Shown here piece after piece: positions 23,046 through 35,031 of a DNA stretch of 64,000 nt. The stretch's first letter is position 1, and each line of letters begins with the position of its first letter. Under the pieces are notes generated by a model. It searched no databases. It worked only from the letters and a program-made list of their open reading frames with translations, and had not been told where the DNA came from. The stretch is from Bos javanicus (taxonomy: Eukaryota; Chordata; Mammalia; Artiodactyla; Bovidae). The translations under genes were made by a program, and so were the position numbers. Where the stretch lies: NCBI RefSeq assembly GCF_032452875.1, contig NC_083873.1:76195987-76259986 (forward strand), written 5' to 3'.

Positions 23046-23847
23046 ACTGACTTATTTTATAACTAGAAGCTTGTATATTTTGAGCCATTTCACACATTTT
23101 GCCCAACTGACCAATCTCCTCTTTGTATATATAAGCTTGTTTTCTTTTTACCTCCAGATGCCACTTGTAAGTGAGATCACATGGTACCTGTCTTTGTCTG
23201 TCTGACTTATTTCACATGGCATAATTTCATCAAGGTCCATCATCTTGTTGCAAATTGCAAGATTTCCTTCTTTTTATGGGTAATAGTCCATTGTGTATAT
23301 AGCAGTTTTCTATATCTATTATTCTGTTGATAAACACTAGGAACATTTTCATATCTCTACTATGATAAATAAAGCTGTGCTGAACATGGCAATACAGGTA
23401 TCTTTTAGAGTTTGTATTTTCATTTTCTTAAGATAAATACACAAAACTGGAATTGCTGGATAATACAATAGTTCAAATTTTTTTTTTTCTTTTTAGGAGA
23501 CTGCACACAGTTTTCCATAGTGGCTACCCAAATTTAGACTTCCACCAACAGTTCACAAGAGTTCCCTATTCTTGGCATCCTCACCACACTTGTTATTTCT
23601 TATGTTTTTGATAATGGCTATTCTAACAGGCTTGAAGTGATATCTCATTGTGGTTTTGATTTGCATTTCCGTTACCATTAGTGATGTTGAGTATATAACT
23701 CTCAGCCGACTACATGCCTTCTTTGGAAAAAACATGTGTTCAGGTTCTTGTCCATTTTCTGTTTTGTTTTTATTTTATTTTTTGTTGAAGTATAGTTGAT
23801 TTACAATGTGCTAATTACTGCTGTTCAGCAAATCAATTCAACCGTAT

Positions 23848-24431
23848 ATTGTTGTTTTTATTCAGCCACAAAGTCATCTCTCTTTGTAACCTCATGGACT
23901 ACCCCATGTCAGGTCCCTCTGTTCTCCACTATCTCCCTGAGTTTGCTCAAATTCATATCCATTGAATCGGTAATGCTATGTAACCATCTCATTGTCTGCC
24001 ATCCCCTCCTTTTGCCTTCAATCTTTCCCAGCATCAGTGTCTTTTCCATTGAGTCGGCTCTTTGCATCTGGTGGTCAGACTACTGGAGCTTCAGCTTCGG
24101 CATCAGTCCTTCCAATGAATAAATCAGGTTTGATTTCCTTTGGGATTGACTGGTTTGATCTTCTTGCAGTCCAAGGAACTTTCAAGAGTCTTCTCCAGCA
24201 TCACAGATTAAAAGCATCAGTTCTTCCATTCTCAGCCTTCTTTGTGGTCCAAGTCTCACATCCGTGCGTGAGTACTGGAGAAAACATAGCTTTGATTATC
24301 TGTACCTTTGCTGGCAAAGTGATGTCTCTGCTCTTTAATATGCTATCTAGGTTTGCCATAGCTTTCCTTCCGAGGAGCAAGTGTCTTTTAATTTCATGGC
24401 TGCAATTACTGTCCATAGTGATTTTGTAAAC
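23848..24431 (-). mobile_element. BovB LINE 3' part, antisense, inside L1-B
   Basis: Antisense BovB from a (gtt)-type tail to the region just 3' of the RT core. The minus frame 24201-24443 reads SHEIKRHLLLGRKAMANLDSI and the plus frames are its shadow. L1-B 3' UTR sequence resumes directly after 24431. Confidence 0.93.
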
Positions 24432-24690
24432 ATTGTTTTCCATTACAGTTTATCATAGGATGTTGAACATAGTTCTCTGTGCCATACAGTAGGACCTTGC
24501 TGCTTATCAACTCCATATATAAAAGCCTACATCTGCTAACCCCAATCTCCAACTCCATCCGTCCCCTAATTCACTCTCCCTTGACAACCACCAGCCTCTT
24601 CTCTATCCCTGTGATTCTGTTTTGGTTTCATAGATATGTTCCTTTGTGTCACGTTTTAGTTTCCATATGTATGTGGCATCATGTGGTATA

Positions 24691-25997
24691 TTTGCTCAAA
24701 CTGCCGCACAATTGCACTCATCTCACACGCTAGTAAAGTAATGCTTAAAATTCTCCAAGCCAGGTTTCAGCAATACGTGAACCGTGAATTTCCAGATGTT
24801 CAAGCTGGTTTTAGAAAAGGCAGAGGAACCAGAGATCAAATTGCCAACATCCACTGGATCATGGAAAAAGCAAGAGAGTTCCAGAAAAACATCTATTTCT
24901 GCTTTATTGACTATGCCAAAGCCTTTTACTGTGTGGATCACAATAAACTGTGGGAAATTCTGAAATAGATGGGAATACCAGACCACCTGACCTGCCTCTT
25001 GAGACACCTATATGCAGGTGAGGAAGCAACACTTAGAACTGGACATGGAACAACAAACAGGTTCCAAATAGGAAAAGGAGTACATCAAGGCTGTATATAG
25101 TTAGCCTGCTTATTTAACTTATATGCAGAGTACATCATGAGAAACGCTGGACTGGAAGAAGCACAAGCTAGGATCAAGATTGCCAGGAGAAATATCAATA
25201 ACCTCAGATATGCAGATGACACCACCCTTATGGCAGAAAGTGAAGAGGAACTAAAAAGCTTCTTGATGAAAGTAAAAGTGGAGAGTGAAAAAGTTGGCTT
25301 AAAGCTCAACATTCAGAAAACAAAGATCATGGCATCTGGTCCCATCACTTCATGGCAAATAGATGGGGAAACAGTGGAAACAATGTCAGACATTATATTT
25401 TGGGACTCCAAAATCACTGCAGATGGTAATATCAGCCATGAAATTAAAAGATGCTTACTCCTTGGGAGGAAAGTTATGACCAACCTAGATAGCATATTCA
25501 AAAGCAGAGACATTACTTTGCCAACAAAGATCTGTCTAGTCAAGGCTATGGTTTTTCCTCTGGTCACATATGTATGTGAGAGTTGGACTGTGAAGAAGGC
25601 TGAGGGCCGAAGAATTGATGCTTTTGAACTGTGGTTTTGGAGAAGACTCTTGAGAGTCCCTTGGACTGCAAGGAGATCCAACCAGTCCATTCTAAAGGAG
25701 ATCAGCCCTGGGATTTCTTTGGAAGGAATGATGCTAAAGCTGAAACTCCAGTACTTTGGCCACCTCATGCGAAGAGTTGACTCATTGGAAAAGACTCTCA
25801 TGCTGGGAGGGATTGGGGGAAGGAGAAGAAGTGGACGACAGAGGATGAGATGGCCGGATGGAAACACTGATTCGATGGACGTGAGTCTGAGTGAACTCTG
25901 GGAGTTGGTGATGGACAGGGAGGCCTGGTGTGCTGCGATTCATGGGGTTGCAAAGAGTTGGACACGACTGAGCAACTGAAATGAACTGAACTGAACT
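24691..25997 (+). mobile_element. BovB LINE, 5'-truncated at the RT domain, sense, inside L1-B
   Basis: Starts within the RT ('ctcaaactgccgcacaattgc') and runs to the 3' end with an aactgaactgaact tail at about 25983-25996. L1-B resumes after it with a gap; a weak tggtata(t/a)t duplication at both edges is compatible with the target site. Confidence 0.95.
24705..25979 (+). pseudogene. BovB reverse transcriptase remnant
   Basis: Frame 1 (from about 24705) carries TIALISHASKVMLKILQARF, QAGFRKGRGTRDQIANIHW and FCFIDYAKAF, and stops at 24966. A second frame from 25137 to 25979 (280 codons) carries LRYADDTTLMAESEEELKSF (YADD at 25209-25220), SWQIDGETVET, and the BovB C terminus to WTRLSN. Intervening stops (24966; TAG at 25098) and the lost N terminus make it dead, but the 280-codon stretch is the longest intact BovB C-terminal frame in the window. 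Confidence 0.92.
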
Positions 25998-26112
25998 TGG
26001 TATAATCTTAGTATAATTAATATAATCTCTAGTTGCATCTGTATTGCTGCAAATCCCATTATTTTGTTCTTTTTGTGGCTGAATAATATTCTATTTTATA
26101 TTTGAATGACAG

Positions 26113-26769
26113 ATGTCTGTTTTAAATTTTATTTTATTTTTAATTGTAGGATAATTGCATCAGAATATTGTGATGGTTTCCACTGTACATCAACATGAAT
26201 CAGTCATAGTTACACATAGGCCCCCACAAACACCCTTGCACCTCCCTCCCCATTCCCCTCCTCTATGTTGTCACAGAGCACCAGCTTTGGGTTCCCTGGA
26301 TCATAGAGCAAATTCCCACCAGCTATCCACTTTATATATGTTAATACATGTTTCAGTATTACTCTCTCTAATGATCCCACCCCTTCCCTCCTAAACCCAT
26401 GACCATAAATCTGTTTTTTATATCTGTTTATCCTTTGCTGCCCTGCAAATAGGATCATCAGTAATATATTTATGGATTCCATATATATACATTAATATAT
26501 GATATTTGTCTTTCTTTTTGTGACCTACTCCATTGTGTATAATAGGCTCTAGGTTCATCTACCTCAGTAGAACTGATTCAAATACATTCCTTTTTATAGC
26601 TGAGTAGTATTCCATTGTGTATAGTATCACAAATTCTTCTGTCAGTGGACATCTAGGTTGCTTCCATGTTCTAGCAATTGTAAATAGTGCTGCAGTCAAC
26701 ACTGGGGGAACATGTGTCTTTTTCACTTATGGTTTCCTAAGGGTTTATGCCCAATAGTAGGATTGGTGG
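26113..26769 (-). mobile_element. Artiodactyl L1 3' fragment ('L1-C'), antisense, inside L1-B
   Basis: T-rich start, then 'attgtaggataattgcatc', 'tacatcaacatgaatcag', 'gttgtcacagagcaccag', 'ggctctaggttcatctacc'. It ends where the 'tctttatccattcatctg' block of L1 appears a second time (26630s and 26775s). That duplication is what reveals a second element inside L1-B. Confidence 0.8.
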
Positions 26770-27649
26770 GTATGGCATCTTCTTTATCCATTCATCTGTT
26801 GATGAACTTTAAGTTGTTTCCATGTCTTGGTTATATGAATAGTGCTGCTATGAAGACAGGGGTGCATGCATCTCTTTGAATTATAGTATTGTTCAGATAT
26901 ATACTCAGGACTGGAATTGCTGGATCATATTGTAACTCAATTTCTAGTTTTTTTCAGGAACCTCCAAACTGTTTTCCACAGTGGCTGTACCAACTTACAT
27001 TCCCATTGACCATATAGGAGGGTTCCTTTTTTCCCACATCTCGTTCTGCATTTCTTACGTGTAGACTTTTTAATGGTGGCTATTCTGACCAGTGTGAGGT
27101 GGTACCTTATTGTCATTTTGATCTTCATTTCTCTAATAATTAGCTCTGTTGAGCATCTTTTCATGTGCCTCTAGGCTATCTGTATGTCTTCTTTGAAGTA
27201 ATGTTTATTTAGTCTCCTGCCCATTGTTGGGTAGGGTTGTTTGGTTTTTATTGTTGTTGTTGAGTTGTGTGAACTGTTTGTATATTTTGGAAATTAAGTC
27301 CTGTTAGTTGCATTATTTGTAAATATGTTTTCCCATTCTGTAGGTTGGTGTTTGCATTTTGCTTATGGTTTCCTTTGCTGTGCAAAATTTTGTAAGTTTA
27401 TTTAGGTCCTCTTTATTTTATTTGTTTATTATTATTTTGCTTATTTTATTTAGGTCCTCTTTTTGTTTATTTTTATTTCTATTGCCTTAGGAGACTGACG
27501 CAAGAAGACACTGATACGATTTATGTCAGAGAATGTTTTGCCTATGATTCCTTCTAGGAGTCTTATGGTGTCATGTCTTATGAGTTTATTTTTATGTATG
27601 GTGAGAGGGTATATTCTAGCTTCATTGATTTACATGTGACTGTCCTACT

Positions 27650-27874
27650 TTCCTGTCTTCCCCAATGGCTTAGCTGTGAAGAATCCACCTGCAATGAAGG
27701 AGATGCAAGAGATCCAGGTTTGATCCCTGGGTTGGGAAGATCCTCTGTAGGAGTGCATGGCAACCCACTCCAGTATTCTTGCCTGGAGAATCCCATGGGC
27801 AGGGGAGCTGGGTAGGCTATAGTCCATTGGGTCATACAGAATCAGACATTACCTAAGTGACTTAGCATGCATGC
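27650..27874 (+). mobile_element. Bov-tA SINE, sense, inside L1-B
   Basis: 'cttccccaatggcttagctg' head, B box diverged to 'aggtttgatccc', BovA unit, gcatgcatgcac tail. L1-B antisense ORF2 reads on both sides ('gatttacatgtgactgtc' before, 'ttttccaagaccacttgctg' after). Confidence 0.93.
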
Positions 27875-28970
27875 ACATTCAATTTTCCAAGACCACTTGC
27901 TGAAAAGATTATCTTTTTCTCATTGTATATTTTTGTCTCCTTTGTTGAAGGTTGACTCTAGGTATTAAGGTTTATTTCTGGGCTCTCTATTCTATTCCAT
28001 TGATCTGGATGCCTTCTTTTTGCTATTGTTGTTTGTGTGTATGTGTGTTGATACCACACTGTTTGTATTTTTGTCTGAAGTCTTTGTATTTTTGTATTAT
28101 TGTCTGAAGTCTGGGAGGGTTATGCTTCCTGCTTTGTTCTTTTTCTTCAGGGTTGCTTTGGTAATTCTGGGACTTTAATGTTTCCATATGATATTTAGGA
28201 TTATTTGTTCTAGTTCTGTGAAAAATGTTATGGGTAATTTGTTAGGGGTCTCATTAAATCTGTAGATTGCTTTGGATAGTATGGCCATTTTAACAATATT
28301 GATTCTTCCAATCCAAGAGCAGGGGATATCTTTCCATTTCCTTGAGCCATTTCGATTTCCTTTATTCACATTCTATAGTTCTCAGTCTATAAGTCTTTAT
28401 GTCCATGATCAGGATTATTCCAAAGTATTTTATTTTAGAGGGTGTGATTTTAAAAGGTATTTTTTTTTAACATTCCTTTTCTGATACTTAATTTTTAGTG
28501 TAAAGAAATGCAATGATTTCTGAATGTTAATCTTATATCCTGCTGCCTTTCTGAATTCATTTATCAGTTCTAGTAGTTTCTATATGGAATCTTTAGAGTT
28601 TTCTCTGTATGATATTATATCATCTGCATATAGTGATAGTTTTACCTCTTCCCTCCCAGTTTGGATTAATTTGTTTTCATTGTCTAATTGCTGTGTCTAG
28701 AACTTCCAGTAGTATATTGGATAGAGAGGTGAGAGTGTCTTGTCTTGTTCCACCCTTGCCTTGTTCCAGATTTTAGCAGGAAGGCTTTTTGACTGTCTTT
28801 AAATGGATTTTTTTTTATTTTGTTTTTATTGAGTTCTATAATTTTCTTAACTATTTTGGATATTAACCTTTTTAAGATATAATTTGTGAATATTTTTCTC
28901 CCATTCAGTAGGTTGCCTTTTCATTTTATTGATAATTTCTTGCATTGTGCAGAGGGTGACATTTTTAAGA

Positions 28971-29384
28971 GCAATGTCAAGAACAATTAATAGTTACACT
29001 GGAACAGGAGTAAACCATGACTAGTAAAGACAGAATGGATAAATCTGATTATCCTATATTAAAAAGACAAAACACTCATGAGATCAAGAAAAGAGTTTAA
29101 TTCTACTAAGATGAAAGCAAATATCTAAGTGTGTATTTGCCTATGAACATGTATACATATATGTCCATTTTTAGCCAGTCTCTCAAAAGGTTCATGACCC
29201 TAAAAGATTAATAATTACTGAATTTTCTTCTCTTGTCCATTGCAAATGCTTTTTATCATATTATCTATGTTAGACACAATTTCTATCATGGTCCTCATTT
29301 TTTTATGTTCTCATTATATGCTCTAAAGATTTAATGTGCCTCTTTGTTCTCTAATCCTAAAATAGTCATTCATTCCCTGCCAAA
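28971..29384. other. Unassigned DNA
   Basis: No gene or repeat recognised after the end of the nested L1 block. Confidence 0.45.
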
Positions 29385-29395
29385 CATTTAATCAG

Positions 29396-29606
29396 TGTGT
29401 GTGCTCAGTCACAAAGTCATATCTGACTTTTTGTGACCCCATGGACTCTATGTAGCCCGCCAGGCTCCTCTGTTCTTGGAATTTTCCAGGCAGGAGTATT
29501 GGAATGGGTTGCCATTTCCTCCTCCAGAGAATCTTCCAACCCAGGGATTGAATTCATATCCCCTGCATTGGCATGTGGATTCTTACCACTGAATCACCTG
29601 GGAAGC
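29396..29606 (-). mobile_element. Bov-tA SINE, antisense, with TSD
   Basis: Antisense SINE from 'tgtgtgtgctcagtcac' to 'gaatcacctgggaagc'. Target duplications catttaat(c/t)ag at 29385-29395 and 29607-29617 match at 10 of 11 bases. Confidence 0.95.
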
Positions 29607-29617
29607 CATTTAATTAG

Positions 29618-30033
29618 CACTTACATTGAAACACGTTTTTCTATATGCTGGGATATGAAGATGAATAAGATTTAATTAAGTTACTGAAGAAATCCCTGGC
29701 CAGTGAGAATGTAAACAAAGAAACAAAAAAGTTGTATTTCTCATAATCCTCTGATATTCCACAGACTTTTAATCAAATTAATAAAATTGCTGGAAATAGA
29801 ACATGTTCTCAGTTTGGATTCTCTGAATGAACAGTACAATTGATCACATGGTCTCAAGCTTCCTAACCTCAATAGTGACTTTCTTTTTGATCTTGTAAGT
29901 GTACTACTCAGTTTCTGCTTTCTGTGTCCTGGTTTGAACTGACTGACATTGTCCATAGGGAAAGATTTCCACATTGAGTTATGACATTTATACACAAGTC
30001 TCTTTTGCTATTGGTCTGCTGTCAGTGTATCTG
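29618..30033. other. Unassigned DNA
   Basis: No gene or repeat recognised; the minus frame 29741-29995 has no domain. Confidence 0.45.
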
Positions 30034-30245
30034 AAGGACTTCCCTGTAGCTCAAAGGGTAAAGAATCTGTCTGCAATGTGGGAGACCAGGGTTTGATCCC
30101 TGGGTCGGGAAGATCCTCTGGAGAAGGGAATAGCAAGCCACTCCAGTATTCTTGCCTGGAGAATGCCATGGACAGAGGAGTCTCTAGGGCTACAGTCTGT
30201 GGGGTTGCAAAGAGTTGGACATGACTGAGAGATTAAAACACACAC
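30034..30245 (+). mobile_element. Bov-tA SINE, sense
   Basis: 'ggacttccctgtagctcaaag' head, B box 'gggtttgatccc', BovA unit with small deletions, tail 'aaaacacacacagg'. No clear target duplication. Confidence 0.94.
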
Positions 30246-32368
30246 AGGGTATTTAGTAGACTGGGATAGGGGAGGTTGTATTCTTTTGTCTCTGGATTTT
30301 CTTAGAGAAAATCTTCAGGGAAACCACAACCTTCCATCTACTCATTTCCAGAATTGAGAAACATTTCTCTCTGCTCACTTCAGTTTCCCAATTTAATCAC
30401 TGATGAAATTGTAGGAATTGTTTATCCAAAATGACTTTTCAGCAGGTTTTAAGCTCTTAAATTCACCCCAAATTTCAGCAATATTGTCAACAAATATAGT
30501 CCATATATTTGGACTATAATTTGCAAATAAGTTTTTCTGATCTAAAATCAGATCCTAGAGTTTTGCCCTTGATTTGTGCTTGTTCATTTGAATCACACAA
30601 TAATCCTGTGGTTTAAGGAAGAAATGTAGTTCTACTAAATAAAGACACAGGGTTCTACTTTATAAACTTGCCCATGTTTTACATATTATGCCTAGTTGTT
30701 ATATCAAAGTGTCTTCATTTTAAGCCAGTAATCTACCAATTTTGGACTGCCTGGTGATTCTGCATTGTTCATAATACGGCAACTTTACCATTACTGTAGT
30801 ATATCTGAATAGTGGAAAAGTGTATCTTTGGCTTGTCTTTTCAGGTTTTTAAATAATTCTAAAAATGAGGTCCTTGAAACAGAGGATAAATCAACCTTTT
30901 AATGACTGTATCATGGAATTTGAAAAATACATGTAACCTGAAAGTATCAAATTTCACAAAGCAGCAACTATCAACAGCATGGGATTGTTCTATGATTTAT
31001 ACTGCCAAGCCTAAGGCAGCATTCCTCATGATTTTTAAGGGAATTGAAGTAAAACACAATGAAAAAGATAACATGAAGTGTACATACTATTTCCCATGAA
31101 GACAATCTGGGCTTAGAAATATTTTGATGAACTTCAAACAATTCAATTTTATATCTATCATGTATGAAAATCAATTCATATTTTAGAATTATTATTTTAA
31201 AATTCCTTAAGGAAATGAAGGGTGCAAATCAATTTTGTGATTATCAGCTACATCATTGTAAACTTTGGATATATGCATTGTTGACATAATGTAATCCATT
31301 GTACATGAAAATTATAGCTAGTCAAAACAATAAGGCTTCTTTTAGGCAACAGTGCTTTAAACATTTTAAATAAGTTGCTTCTGCTAGCTAACATAGGTTA
31401 CTGTAATTAATTAGAGTAGTGCAGTTCATCCAAAGTATCATAATTTTTTATAATGTCATTCCTGAGAGATTAGGAATTGCACACATTTTTGATAGGCTCC
31501 TGTATAAAGGAAAATATATTACATTTTCATAGAAAAGTGTTTTAGAAAATTTATTGCTTAATAAAATATCTATTCCTTTGCTGTTTTGATCTTTTCTTCT
31601 AATACAGTAAAGTATTTTTTCAGCAAGAACACAATAGAAATCTCTTGAAAGAAATCTTCAACAGGAATCTGAGCTTTCTTCTGAAGACTAGGGTTTATAG
31701 AGGGAAAATACGTGCTTGAAAAGCAAACAAAAACCACAACAAAATCTCTTTAAACCAAAGACAAAATAAAAAATATATAATATATGTCTTTCATTTTCTA
31801 AAATCCTTAAGATGATTATTTAGTGCTATTCCATAATTTATAAACTATCCTTCATTTATGAAAATAAAACATTCTTACATTGTTTTGCATATTAGTCTTT
31901 ATCTTTCTTACTGGCTCCTCTTTAATTTTTTAATTTTTTTTATTTTTTTTCTTACTACAGAAGACTATATCTTGCAAGGAGAAAGGCCTCACCATCACTT
32001 CATTAAATTTTGTTGTCTGACACTTAACAGGGCCATTTTACAACTTAGAATATTGACTTCTATCTCCTATTTCAAACACACTTTTAAATTACATGCTTCC
32101 TAATAAGTCTTTAGAGGATGACATCAGACTCATCTGTCTATGATATTTTTTCTCTCTCAGTTCCCCTACTTATTGGGACAGGATTAAACTAACCATTAGT
32201 ATAATGTCTCACACTTAGATGGTGCTTAGAAAATGTGGAAAGAATTGGATTTCATTTTTTTTTTCTACTAGTTATAATGAGAATACATTTTTCATGCTCT
32301 TTTATCTCTATTCAGAGCCTGATGTTTGACTTTTTCCAATCTTTTTCTCGGGGTCCTGCTTTTACATT
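30246..32368. other. Longest repeat-poor stretch before 60 kb, unassigned
   Basis: About 2.1 kb with no element I recognise and no persuasive open frame (30902-31099 and 31858-32103 lack domains). AT-rich with several T runs. Nothing indicates transcription. Confidence 0.45.
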
Positions 32369-33858
32369 CATTCAGTTCAGTTTAGTCACTCATTCGTGTC
32401 CAACTTAATGCAACCCCGTGGACCACAGCATGCCAGGCCTCCCTGTCCATCATCAACTCTCAGAGTTTCCCAAACTCATGTACACTGAGTCGGTGATGCC
32501 ATCCAACCATCTCATCCTCTGTCATCCCCTTCTCCTCCTGCCTTCAATCTTTCCCAGCATCGGGGTCTTTTCAAATGAGTGAGCTCTTTGCATTAGGTGG
32601 CCAAATTTTCGGAGCTTCAGCTTCAACATCAGTCCTTCCAATGAACACCCAGGACTGATCTTCAGAACGAACTGGTTGGATCTCCTTGCAGTCCAAGGGA
32701 CTCTCAAGAGTCTTCTCCAACACCACTGTTCAAAAGCATCAATTCTTCAGTGCTCAGCCTTCTTTATAGTCCAACTCTCACATCCATATGTGACTACTGG
32801 AAAAACCATAGCCTTGACTAGATGGACCTTTGTTGGTAAAGTAATGTCTCTGCTTTTTAATATCCTGTCTAGGTTGGTCATAACTTTCCTTCCAAGGAGT
32901 AAGTGTCTTTTAATTTCATGGTTGCAATCACAATCTGCACTGATTTTGGAGCCGCAAAAACTAGTCGGCCACTGTTTCCACTGTTTCCCCATCTATTTGC
33001 CATGAAGCGATGGGACCAGATGCCGTGATCTTAGTTTTCTGAATGTTGAGCTTTAAGCCAACTTTTCACTCTCCTCTTTCCCTTTAATCAAGAGGCTCTT
33101 TAGTTCCTCACTTTCTGCCAAAAAGGGTGGTGTCATCTGCATATCTGAGGTTATTGATATTTCTCCTGGCAATCTTGATTCCAACTTGTGTTTCCTCTAG
33201 TCCAGCATTCCTCATGATGTACTCTGCATATAAGTTAAATAATCAGGGTGACAATACACAGCCTTGACATACTCCCTTTCCTATTTGGAACCAGTCTGTT
33301 GTTTCATGTCCAGTTCTAACTGTTGCTTCCTGACCTTCATACAGGTTGCTCAAGAGGTAGGTCAGGTGGTATTCCCATCTCTTTCAGAATTTTCCACAGT
33401 TTATTGTGAGCCACACTGTCAAGGCTTTGGTATAGTCAATAAAGCAGAAATAAATGTTTTTCTGGAACTCTGTTGCTTTTTCAATGATCCAATGATCTCT
33501 GGTTCTTCTGCCTTTTCTAAAACCAGCTTGAACATCAGGAAGTTCACAGTTCACCTATTGTTGAAGCCTGGCTTGGAGAATTTTAAGCAGTAGTTTACTA
33601 GTGTGTGATATGAGTGCAACTGTGCAATAGTTTGAGCATTCTTTGGCATTGCCTTTCTTTGGGGTTGGAATGAAAACTGACCTTTTCCAGTCCCGTGGCC
33701 ACTGCTGAGTTTTCTAAATTTGCTGGCATATTGAATGTGGCACTTTTACAGCGTCATCTTTTAGGATTTGAAATAGCTCAACTGGAATTCCATCACCTCC
33801 ACTAGCTTTGTTCATAGTGATGCTTCCTAAGACCCACTTGACTTCACAATCCAGAATC
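32369..33858 (-). mobile_element. BovB LINE, 5'-truncated, antisense, about 1.5 kb
   Basis: Antisense BovB from the (ttcag)-type tail (32369) through the C-terminal region, the RT core (antisense of YADD near 33135-33146) and up to the 'tagtggaggtgatgg' (NKASGGDG) region near 33800. Multiple frameshifts; the longest pieces are about 80 to 110 codons. Fairly low divergence from the other copies. Confidence 0.95.
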
Positions 33859-33967
33859 ATTCCAAATGACTACCAATAAAAAATTTTATAACTTTCAAAA
33901 TTGTTTTATTGAAAAACTTTTCCATTGGTTACTTAATTAGCCCTGTTGGTTTCCCACGTAGAAGAAT

Positions 33968-34087
33968 ATGGACATGAGTTTGAGTAAGCTCTGGGAGTTG
34001 ATGATGGACAGGGAAGCTAGGCGAGCTGCAGTCCATGGGGCTGCACAGCGTTGAACACAACTGAGTGACTGAAATGAACTGAACTGA
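33968..34087 (+). mobile_element. BovB LINE 3' tip, sense
   Basis: Only the last about 120 bases: 'tggacatgagtttgagtaagc' to 'tgagtgactgaaatgaactgaactg'. Its opposite orientation to the antisense BovB 110 bases upstream makes it a separate insertion. Confidence 0.9.
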
Positions 34088-34089
34088 TC

Positions 34090-34410
34090 CTGCTTGAGAA
34101 CAGTTTCTCCTTCTGACTAATCCTGTTATCTTAAAATGTATATTATGGTTGTGAGTCTGGTAAGATCTTTCTGTTGTTAGTTTTAATCCCATTATCTTAA
34201 GATATGTTATGGGAGTGGATCTAATAATTGATAAGACTAGTGAGTAGGGACACTCTCCATCCCCCTTTTGATGTCTACGTCAGAAGCTTTCTCTGTCCTT
34301 TTTTCACATTATTAAAACTCTGCTACACAAAAGCTCTTGGGTGACTAAATCTGGCCTCTGGTCCCAAAGCTAAATCTTCTTTGGAGATCATGAATCTGAC
34401 AGTGTTCACT
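34090..34410 (+). mobile_element. LTR-like element (ruminant endogenous-retrovirus LTR suspected)
   Basis: Contains a duplicated segment ('taatcctgttatcttaaaat' at about 34119, 'taatcccattatcttaagat' at about 34184), a late 'cacattattaaaactctgc' polyadenylation-like block and a 'tctggcctctggtccc' U5-like end, the plan of ruminant ERV LTRs as I remember them. No internal viral genes are present. Borders are uncertain. Confidence 0.5.
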
Positions 34411-34422
34411 GTAAGTTATCAA

Positions 34423-34633
34423 TGTGTGTGTTAGTCACTTAGTCGTGTCCTACTCTATGTGATCCTATGGACTGTAGCCCACTAGGCTCCTCTGTACATG
34501 GAATTCTCCTGGCAAAAATACTGGAGTGGGTTACCATTCCCTTCCCCAGGGGATCTTCCCAACCCAGGGATTGAACCCAGGTCTCCTGCATTGAAGGCCA
34601 ACTCTTTACAATCTGAACCACCAGGGAAACCCA
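34423..34633 (-). mobile_element. Bov-tA SINE, antisense
   Basis: 'gtgtgttagtcacttagtcg' terminus to 'gaaccaccagggaaaccc' head. The minus frame 34439-34621 is SINE sequence. Confidence 0.95.
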
Positions 34634-35031
34634 GTTTTATCATATATGGGTGTTAATACTCATCAGCTAATAGATATTTAATACTACTTTTTATCTGGAA
34701 AAAAATTTAAACTCGTGTGTTTTAAACAAAATTTTATATTCATTCAGCATTCCTCTATTTTTAAGTGTGTAGAAAACTATTTTATAATGGACTGTAAATA
34801 AATTCTAACAGCTGCATTAGTGCTTTTATCTTTTTCCCTATGACATGGATCTTAAAGTAAACTGAATAGGTTGGCTTTCATTATGACTCTTTAAGTGAAA
34901 GATTCTTTAAGTGAAATAGGCTAAGCAGGACGACCAGAGATGCCCCAAAACATGAGGCTGTTGTGAAAGGTGCATATGAAATTCATACTTTGATTCATCA
35001 AAATTTTCTGGTTTTGGTTTAAAACTTTCCA
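34634..35031. other. Unassigned DNA
   Basis: AT-rich; no gene or repeat recognised. Confidence 0.45.

Larger units (their letters stand above)
23775..28817 (-). mobile_element. Second old L1 ('L1-B'), antisense, in several pieces
   Basis: Pieces 23775-23847, 24432-24690, about 25998-26112 and 26770-28817 form one minus-strand L1, from 3' UTR ('ttgaagtatagttgatttac') through ORF2. The antisense of an RT active site, encoding a YADD core, is at about 28619-28632 ('atcatctgcatata'). A 13-base duplication, ttttgtttttatt, at 23762-23774 and 28818-28830 marks its insertion into L1-A. It was later interrupted by BovB (-), BovB (+), L1-C and a Bov-tA. Confidence 0.8.
21945..28970 (-). mobile_element. 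Old L1 (outermost host, 'L1-A'), antisense, in three pieces
   Basis: Pieces 21945-22185, 23046-23774 and 28818-28970 read through as one minus-strand mammalian L1: 3' UTR ('accattgttttcaagtat', 'gggtcaccatactctatatt'), the region around the ORF2 C terminus ('attgctggataatac', 'gtggctaccc', 'gattgcatttcc'-like), then further ORF2 ('cccattcagtaggttgcc' near 28900). It was broken by a young L1-BT (22186-23045) and by a second old L1 (23775-28817). No intact coding sequence. Confidence 0.8.

Noticed and set aside
25313..25867. 184-codon minus-strand open frame
   Set aside because: Antisense shadow of the BovB C-terminal region at 25137-25979.
32369..34087. BovB antisense plus sense tip as one inverted element
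   Set aside because: The sense piece repeats the same 3' end already present in the antisense copy, so these are two insertions rather than a 5'-inverted single one.
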